This document shows positions 57,215 through 64,000 of a DNA stretch of 64,000 nt, in pieces. This stretch comes from Cunninghamia lanceolata (lineage: Eukaryota; Streptophyta; Pinopsida; Cupressales; Cupressaceae), in the NCBI GenBank assembly GCA_027924645.1, contig BSBN01000213.1:36148501-36212500 (forward strand), read 5' to 3'. Below the pieces are notes generated by a model. The model saw nothing but the letters and a program-made list of their open reading frames with translations, ran no database searches and was not told the DNA's origin. Made by a program: the position numbers and the translations under genes. The number at the start of each line of letters is the position of its first letter. The stretch's first letter is position 1.

Positions 57215-59054
57215 TATTGCAAGTATGGGCCTAACCGGTGTTGTCATTGATATCAACATACTCCTGTTGCATTAATGATAAGGTTTGGATGAGCTTGTTA
57301 GGGTTAGTTGGAAGAAGATATCAATTAAATGCAAATAAAGATTAAACAGAGGAATGGAAATACATAGAAATAATAACAGCGAGAGACAAGTTTTAACGTG
57401 GTTCACCCAAACTCGGGCTACATCCACCAAATAGAGAGTCCAATATTATTATCCAGTAAATCAAACCAATTACAATCAGCAATCCCTGCAACTCAATACC
57501 GCTGCAAAATGCTACAATACAATATATCAAAACCCTAACCCTTAGCTGCTTTTTATCAAGCTTTTTGTCGGTTACAAAAATAGGGTTTTCTTATGTCGGT
57601 CAATGAAAAAATAACTCCCAGTGCTTTATAAAATAATAAAAAACCATGTGAGGTTTCGGGGGCGTTGCCCTCGAGCCCCCACGGGGGCGCTGCCCCTCGA
57701 CCCCGCCCTGTATCGCGACAGGGAACGCGCCAGGGGCGCTGCCCCTAGACCCCGCAAGGGGTGCTGCCCCCAAACCCCTGCAAGGGGCGCTGCCCCTTGA
57801 CCCCGTATGAATTTGGGGGGAAACCGCGCTGATAAAAGTGGGGAAAATTTAACCTCTAAGTCTGATTAGGCTCCATATAACAACAGAGCCGTGAGCTAAG
57901 TATATTGAGAAAATTAGTCTCAATCAGGAACAGTGAAGAACAGTGATGACTGTAAGACAAAAGTCCAAGATAGGATGATGATCAGAGGATGCGGATTAAA
58001 GGGTTTGTAGATATGTGTCTGTAGGTGATCCAATAGAGATTTCAGAGGTCCACATGAAGAAATGAAGAAGTTGTGTCCGCTCAAATAAAACCGGTTCCGA
58101 TAGGTGTTCAGAGGTGACAGTGTGTAACAAGAAAGGTCCGGTGAGATCCGGAAATGAAGTTTCATGTTATGTGGATTTAAGGGAGTGCTGAGGAAGTCTT
58201 TGTGGTGTATCAACTCTATTGGTACATGGTTTGAAGGTCCACAAGCATCTATTCCCTTGTGACAATTATGACAGACTGTGTTCTTGAGGTTCCGGATGAA
58301 GGAGAGAAGGATTTCTGTAAGCAAAAGAAGTGTGGATTTTCTTGATGTTTCAGGCAAGCTTGTGGAGGTCTTTGGATCGTGTCCAGTTCGTGTTGGTGGT
58401 CCGCATTGAAGTTGGAGCTCGCAATTGAAGAGTAACTTCTGTATGATGGTGTTCTTCTTGAGACAGGCCGACCGGATGAGTTATGCATCTGTCGGATGAT
58501 CTTATGAATGTTTTCTGACTTAGATGATCATTCCTAAGTTGATGCCTTGTATAAATAAGGGATTGCGAAGTTAGTTTGAACTCACCTTTTTGTGTGGAGA
58601 TGAGGGTGTGGTAGCGAAGAGGAGAGTGAAAGGCAAAGCAGAAGTATTGAGCTTAATGGAACTGATTCAAGCATGGTGAAGATGCTATTCTCCAGTTCAT
58701 GTATGTGATACTTATTTCTTTGTAGATAGTGTGTCTCTTGTAGGCAGTGAGCCTCTTGTGAGCAGTGTGCTCAGGCAGTGAGCCCTAATTGGCATGTGCC
58801 ATTTTGTTCTTTCTATTCTTCTAACAGAGAATACAATCTTGGGTTAATCACCCCGTGGTTTTTCCCTTAACCGGGTTTTCCACGTCAAAATCTTGGTGTC
58901 TTATGTGTTAATATGTTTCTGCTCTTGATTTGAATGCATTATAGTTTATGATTAATATACAGCTAATCACTAAGAAGACTTAAGTGTTTAATTTGGAGAA
59001 AGTTTTGAACAACTAATTCACCCCCCCTCTCAGTTGTGTGCCCTAAGTCTAACA
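57215..59054 (+). repeat. E10 3' LTR, split by an insertion
   Basis: Starts TATTGCAAG, with the terminal G of TG changed to A, and ends GTCTAACA at 59054. Minus the 57296-57885 insertion and one target copy it matches the 5' LTR throughout. Confidence 0.95.
57296..57885 (+). mobile_element. TG...CA insertion with GC-rich tandem repeat (solo LTR?)
   Basis: 590 bp, TGTTAGGGTTAG...ATAACAACA, flanked by GAGCT (57291-57295) and GAGCC (57886-57890); the empty 5' LTR reads GAGCC. At 57656-57806 it contains about five imperfect copies of GGGGCGCTGCCCCTCGACCC (unit ~25 bp, each self-complementary). ACGTGGTTCACCC near 57400 followed by GGCTACATCCACC is a pairing motif common in LTRs. No ORF. Confidence 0.75.
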
Positions 59055-59741
59055 AGCATGTCCATATCTAGGTGTAGGCTTCTCAGTCTTCCTGCTGAAA
59101 CCTCCAATGAGTAACTATCTCAACAAGTGTCTCTAATCCTAAGAGAACTCTAGACTCGCCTAAGTCTCCATATATCCATGAGCACCTCCATGATCAATCC
59201 ATGCTAAACTCCAAATGCAACACTACACTATCATGAAGCTCTCAAACAAATGACCAATGTACTCAATACCAAGAGAATGAACAAGATCACTGTCAATGCT
59301 ACAAGTGCATATCTGCATAGTCAAGGAACCCATCATGATCTAACCATCTCCTCAAAGGAAGATCGCATGCACCAATGCACACATCCTAGTCTCAAGAGAA
59401 ACTGTATCATGTCAACACTCTAAACTGGTATCAAGGGTAAACCAAGACACAATAACAACACCTATAAACCAAGGATAAACATCTACAATCACATAAAGAT
59501 AACCATCTCCTAAAAATGGAACTTAGGATGTCAAAGCACTCTCACTAAAACAAGAATCATAATCCAAGAACCTCTCCAAGACACACACAACCACTGCAAA
59601 AGATCATCCATCACTAAATGATGAATCCACATCACTACCTAAACTCCCATTGAATCACGACACTGAGCTATCCATGGCATCATGAAAACCATCTCCTAAA
59701 TGAAGATTATACATGGTCCCAACACAATCAAGGAATCCCAC
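59055..59741. other. Continuation of the sequence interrupted by E10
   Basis: No recognised domain. Rich in CATCTCC/CAAGA words like 50260-51452. Confidence 0.4.
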
Positions 59742-61037
59742 TGTAACATCAACTATAATGTCCCCTTTTTCCAAGTGATCACCCAACAAAGTTGGCTAGC
59801 CTATTTTATTCATATAGGCTAAGTTGGGAATTGCAAGGGAATAATCTAATTAATTAAATACTAAGTAATCCTAAGTCACTTTTGGATTATTTATATTTAA
59901 TTAATTAAGTTGGACCTACTTGTAATGTAAAATGAACTTATTACAAAAGTGACTCAACTAATAGAGAAAATAAAATAAAATAAAGTGCATTTCCAAAAAG
60001 AGGTTGGCCAAAAAGGAGGTTTGTTTGGTGGCTATAAAATAAAGTAAGAAGCAAATCATTTGCATCATTCATATCTTGTCATTTGCATTGGATATTTTCT
60101 CTTGTTGGCTACAACTTTGGTTTAGTCTATTCGAAGGACAAAAACCCTTAATAATATTGGAGGATTGATGAAAACCCAATTCCATCTTGAGGTGGATTCG
60201 TACAAAGTTCACATTTGCACTTCATTGGTGATTCAGAGGAGAGGACTGAGCTTTAAAGACCTATTTAGTTCTGTAGATTTGGAGAAGAAGACCTAGGGCT
60301 AAAATTGTGAGATTTGTGGCCAAATACATTTTTGAAGATTGAGAGTTCATATTCAGATTTCATATGAGATTTGGATTGTCATCTTTGAGGGATTTGATTG
60401 AAGATTATTTCTAGGGTTTTACTCTAAGGTGAGCGTCATTTTCCAAGGAAGGAAATTTCAATTTGTGGGGCATTTGAAGGTTAAACCCTAGCCACCGCCC
60501 TTCATTAGCATACCATTTTCATCTACAAGGGAGCACCCCCTATTTTGGAGGAGAAATCATGAGTTTTCGAGTTTCATGGGTGTATGATCAAGTGCCAAAT
60601 CAATTCGCCCATCTAGGGTTTGAAATAAGAGACCATTCTCCACTATTTCTGGTGTGTATAAACCTTTGTTTATCAATGTAAAGGTCTGATTTTTTAACAA
60701 CAGAGGTTTGAGTTATGTTTGGGCATGTTTGATCCTTGAAACTTGATGTAATTTTAATTCTAGGTAATTTGATTTGTAGCAACAGTTAATCATATTCAGA
60801 AATCAAAACTTTGTGTCATTTTGTTTGCATTATAATGGCCATATTATGTGGTAGAATATATGGTTGATGTTATCTTCATAAAGGTTCATGAATGACATGT
60901 AACTTGAGCAATTGGCATACATATATTCTCTGTCCAAAACCATTTACAATTTAGAAATAGAAAAATCAAATTTTAGGCCTAGGGCTTGAAAAGATAAAAA
61001 TAAAAAATTTAGGGCATATCTGATTCGGGATCTTACA
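59742..61037 (+). repeat. E11: 5' LTR of another element
   Basis: Starts TGTAACATCAACTATAATG and ends GGGATCTTACA, with TGTAA/TTACA termini. TATAAAAT at 60033-60040 is a plausible promoter. TGTAACA-type LTR starts are common in chromovirus gypsy elements. The 3' LTR lies outside the window or is lost. Confidence 0.75.
60033..60040 (+). promoter_or_regulatory. E11 LTR TATA box
   Basis: GGCTATAAAATAAAG in the middle of the LTR, followed about 30 bases later by CAT-rich sequence where transcription could start. Confidence 0.55.
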
Positions 61038-61038
61038 G

Positions 61039-61050
61039 TGGTATTAGAGC
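61039..61050 (+). other. E11 primer-binding site
   Basis: TGGTATTAGAGC, initiator-Met type with one C-to-T change, one base after the LTR. AGATCTTGCCATCCTGAAG after it resembles the leader of Tekay-like gypsy elements. The interior stops being recognisable at ~61170. Confidence 0.75.
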
Positions 61051-61171
61051 AAGAGATCTTGCCATCCTGAAGGGTTTATATGACAAGTTATCTAAGGAAT
61101 GTTGATTTATGAATCCTGGGGATAGAGAATACATTACATACAGGGGAATGCATAGTTTATTGGCTCAGATT

Positions 61172-63498
61172 TGTTGGGAATTAAGGTGTCTCAACCTTTA
61201 CAAATTCTGAGCATTGTTTATTTAATTGTGTATTTATTTATTGCCTAATTTTGTATTTACTTGCACATTCAGTTTGGTCACTTAGTTGAGGTGGCATTGT
61301 GACATGTCATCCTACTTGGAATGTGATTTGGATGGTCAAGTCAAACTTACATGGATTTGGGCATCCCATTTGAGGTGGTACTAATATGCCATGTGTCAGC
61401 ATCTTGTGGTATGTGGAAGAGGATATTCCATATGACAGAATCTATGACGCGTAAGAGCCAAGTATAGATATTCCTATGACAAGTGGGGACAAGTGTCGAA
61501 GAGTGTCTTTGCATGAGAGAAAGGCATCTTTGGGCACCCAAGTTGGGCTATGACATGTTGTAAGAGGAATATGTTATTTTTAGTCATGTATGATAGATTC
61601 TCTTACAACATTAAGTGTTGTCATGTTACAGATTTTTATGACAGCTATAAGATGTGTAAGAGCATTTGTCATTGCCTATTTTTTGCATGGAGCGCTCTAT
61701 CCTTGGGAAGTCAAATCTGCCATGTTATGACAAATGTAAGAGAGATATTTGCAGCTTGGACAAGTGTCCTTTGATGTGGGAAAATAGCCATGTGGCCAAG
61801 ATGGACGCCTATCTCTAGAGGCTTCTCAATATTGCCTTGTATCTCTATATATTGCATAGTTTTGGAGTTGTAGTTGCATAGTTGATGTACAAGTGTTGTT
61901 ATGCTGTCGGAATCACTCCAGAAATGACATTTGAAGAATATTGATGACTCAAATATATGACTCATCTATTTCATGCTATTTCCTATTCTGAAAGACTAAC
62001 AAAACATTATAGCATATATTTACATATTATTATAATTATGTTTGTCTTTTGGATGGATTATGCACATGTTTGGTTTTCATTTCCTTTGATGAAATCTCTT
62101 AACTTATTTACTTGAATTACATTTTCAAAATGCATATCTTATGAATTGTGGTATAAGTGGTTTGCGTTTGCATAAGGATTATGCTAGTAAGACTTCCAAT
62201 GGTCTCCTGATCCCTCTGGAGCCCCCTCTTTCTGTGAAGAACCTAAATTCCAGACGGTTCTAGATGTCATTACCCTCTAATAGAGTTATCCTCCCCTCAA
62301 GTTGACGACTGTTACCGGCCGATCCTAGGGCTACCCAAAAGGTCTAGTAATGCAAACATGACTCATGCCCCAAGTAAAGTAGCTTTTATATCTAAATCTC
62401 CACATCACTCCATTTTAGTGACTAACCAAAGTAGCTGCTAAATTGGCGTCAATTCTAACTAAAGTCACTGCCACCAAACGCCATGCCATTTCAGGAAATC
62501 GCTCAAGTTTTCCAAATAGCCAAGTCGATGCAAATCCTTAATCTTTAGTAAACTGTAGAGGAATCATCAATGTAATAAATTAGCAACGGGTTTCAAGTCT
62601 AGTTCGTTGTAGCTAGAATTGTTGTTAGTTATTTCCTTTCAATAAAGATCAAATGTATAAAGAGGAGTAGGGGATCTCTCTAAGTTAGTTCCAGTTTTTC
62701 GTAGATAGTTGTTCGCCAAATTGTGTTTTTCAGCAGGAGGAAAACTCCTTGTTTTTAGACATGTACTTTCGTCCATCCTTTGGACTATGATTGAATGCAA
62801 ATGAAGGGGGAATTCTTTTAAAAGATTTAGTTGAGCAAAGAGGATCATCTCTAGCTAGGAAAGTAGGGCCCGCTTCCCCATTTTGGAGGAGATCTCTCGA
62901 TATTTTCATGTTTGTTCAGTTTTGTAATATCTTTTGTTCAGTTATCTTTGTACTTGTGTTCATGTGATGTGTGTTTCGCTTCTATGTAATTGTGAACTAA
63001 GTTGTTCCCTGCAAGATTGTTTTATAAGTTCTAAAATAGATTTGTTATTCCGCAACACTGTCATATTCAAAGTGTTTCATTGTTGTAGCTTAACAAGTAA
63101 AGGCAATTTATTTTCATTTACTTTTCCAGCAAGTGTGGTTACTTTCTAACAAGATAGAATAGTTTCTTTCATTGCAAGTGTGTTTATTTTCCAGCAAGCT
63201 AGAATAGTTTCTTTTACTGCAAGTGTGTTTATTTCCAGCAAAGTGTGTTTATCTTCTAGCAAGCTAAAATAGTTTTTTTCATTGCATGTGTGTTTAATTC
63301 TGAAGCAAATAGATAGATTTTCATTTATGTATGACCTTTCATTTTTGTAAGATCGACAAACCAAGTTCCATCCATGAACCATTCAACCAAATCCCCCCAT
63401 ACCAAAGAGTGTTATTGCAAATCACTCCAGACACCTCTGAATTGATAAAATTAAATGATGATGCATTAACAAACACTACCTCGACCCTCATCATTGTT
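61172..63498 (+). other. Probable LTR and leader of element E12
   Basis: 2.3 kb without a gene, from TGTTGGGAATT (61172) to the primer-binding site. Contains TATATATT at ~61847 and an AATAAAG at ~62639. If LTR, its 3' end would be near 63491 (CATCA). Its partner is outside the window, so boundaries are guesses. Confidence 0.4.
63121..63300 (+). repeat. Tandem repeat, ~45-bp unit
   Basis: About four copies of AGCAAGCTAGAATAGTTTCT followed by TTCATTGCAAGTGTGTTTAT, with one truncated unit. Confidence 0.8.
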
Positions 63499-63516
63499 TG
63501 GTGTTGTTGTTGGGGA
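63499..63516 (+). other. E12 primer-binding site with every C replaced by T
   Basis: TGGTGTTGTTGTTGGGGA matches the Athila/Tat consensus TGGCGCCGTTGCCGGGGA with five C-to-T changes and nothing else. Confidence 0.65.
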
Positions 63517-63575
63517 AAAGATCTACAAATCATTGTAGGTTTAAGGTGTTGATAAGACTTTTGATCCATTAGTTT

Positions 63576-64000
63576 ATGAGAAGACCTAGGGACGCCTTAG
63601 GTCGATTCATCAGGCAAACCATAGCTAATACATCTCTGGAAGCTAATTTAGAAGAACTTCCAGATCATCTGATCAATCAAGGATCACCTATACTATCAAA
63701 GTCTCCCAATTCATCTGCTACATCTTCAACAATGGATGACAATGGTGGTAACCATGAGGAACCAGCTAATAATAGAACATTCTCTTATCTGATCTCCATC
63801 ATTCCTGAGGCAAATGAATCTCCTACAAAAAATATATCTCCTACATTTCTACCCACCTTTAGGGGAAAAACTTCAGAAGATCCAGACCAATTCCTATTTG
63901 AATTCAAGGTCCTCTGCCAAACTTATGATTACACCACAGATAATCAGAAATTAAAATTGTTTCCTTCCACTCTTAAGGAATCAACATTACGATGGTTCAT
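63576..64000 (+). CDS. gag: E12 gag, N-terminal part, open to the window end
   Basis: ATG at 63576 opens a frame of 141 codons still unbroken at 64000. The N-terminus (MRRPRDALGRFIRQ) is basic and is followed by a Ser/Asn-rich spacer; from residue ~95 comes FLPTFRGKTSEDPDQFLFEF, then KLKLFPSTLKESTLRWF, the start of a gypsy Retrotrans_gag domain. It lies 60 bases after an Athila-type primer site, as expected for gag. It is the only long retrotransposon frame here without a stop, though truncated. It could still be broken beyond the window. Confidence 0.8.
   Translation, partial: MRRPRDALGRFIRQTIANTSLEANLEELPDHLINQGSPILSKSPNSSATSSTMDDNGGNHEEPANNRTFSYLISIIPEANESPTKNISPTFLPTFRGKTSEDPDQFLFEFKVLCQTYDYTTDNQKLKLFPSTLKESTLRWF

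Larger units (their letters stand above)
51453..59054 (+). mobile_element. E10: copia element with full gag-pol, decayed
   Basis: LTRs 51453-52696 and 57215-59054 (the latter split by a 590-bp insertion) bracket a primer-binding site, gag, protease, integrase, RT, RNase H and polypurine tract, in that order, as in copia. Flanks ATCAT (51448-51452) and AGCAT (59055-59059) look like a 5-bp duplication with one change. About 11 differences were counted by eye over ~350 aligned LTR bases, fewer than in E1 or E4, so this is the youngest full-length element here. One frame covers gag to RT with six stops; a frameshift precedes RNase H. Confidence 0.95.

Overview
The window looks like intergenic DNA of a large-genome seed plant. 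A gymnosperm such as a conifer fits best, because almost everything is old, nested LTR retrotransposon sequence (Ty1/copia and Ty3/gypsy), full of stop codons, AT-rich and without any intact host gene. The species call is inference. The only recognisable host coding sequence is two intron-containing gene fragments, a TPR-like protein and ribosomal protein L5, carried inside a DNA transposon.

Layout. (E1) 238-6545 is a + strand Ty3/gypsy element of Tat/Athila type with both LTRs, a gag, an inactivated protease and an RNase H, but no reverse transcriptase or integrase. (E2) 6594-8144 is a copia solo LTR with a CCATG target duplication. (E3) An old minus-strand Ty3/gypsy element runs from its 5' LTR (right edge 28853) through leader, gag and protease down to 8145; it is cut into pieces by later insertions. 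(E4) 13005-24228 is a complete copia-type element (CTATA duplication) lodged in the E3 leader. It has no pol, only half a gag and a very long unrecognised extra ORF, and itself contains a solo LTR (17049-18056, AACCA) and a MITE-like element (22991-23961). (E5) 26125-28778 is a small LTR element (GAAAG) sitting in the E3 LTR.

From 29.7 to 48.7 kb lie two copies of an unrecognised coding-like repeat on the minus strand. Copy A (29681-30840) is uninterrupted. Copy B is split by a 15.5-kb CACTA transposon (32643-48140, ACA duplication), and removing the transposon makes B collinear with A. The CACTA element has no visible transposase; it carries the TPR and L5 fragments near its left end, several tandem repeats, foldback sequences, a GC-rich island and subterminal ~50-bp repeats at its right end.

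From 48.7 kb on: a gypsy integrase remnant; a probable minus-strand copia 3' LTR with its polypurine tract (49837-50260) and non-coding interior; then (E10) 51453-59054, the least decayed copia element, with gag, protease, integrase, RT and RNase H in order but six in-frame stops and one frameshift. Its 3' LTR is split by a 590-bp TG...CA insertion carrying a GC-rich tandem repeat. (E11) 59742-61037 is a 5' LTR plus primer-binding site. (E12) At the right edge another gypsy element begins; its gag reading frame is open from 63576 to the window end.

A common thread is decay by C-to-T and G-to-A transitions: glutamine codons have become TAG/TAA, catalytic Asp has become Asn, and CpGs in primer-binding sites are lost. 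This is what long-term cytosine methylation of silenced elements would produce.
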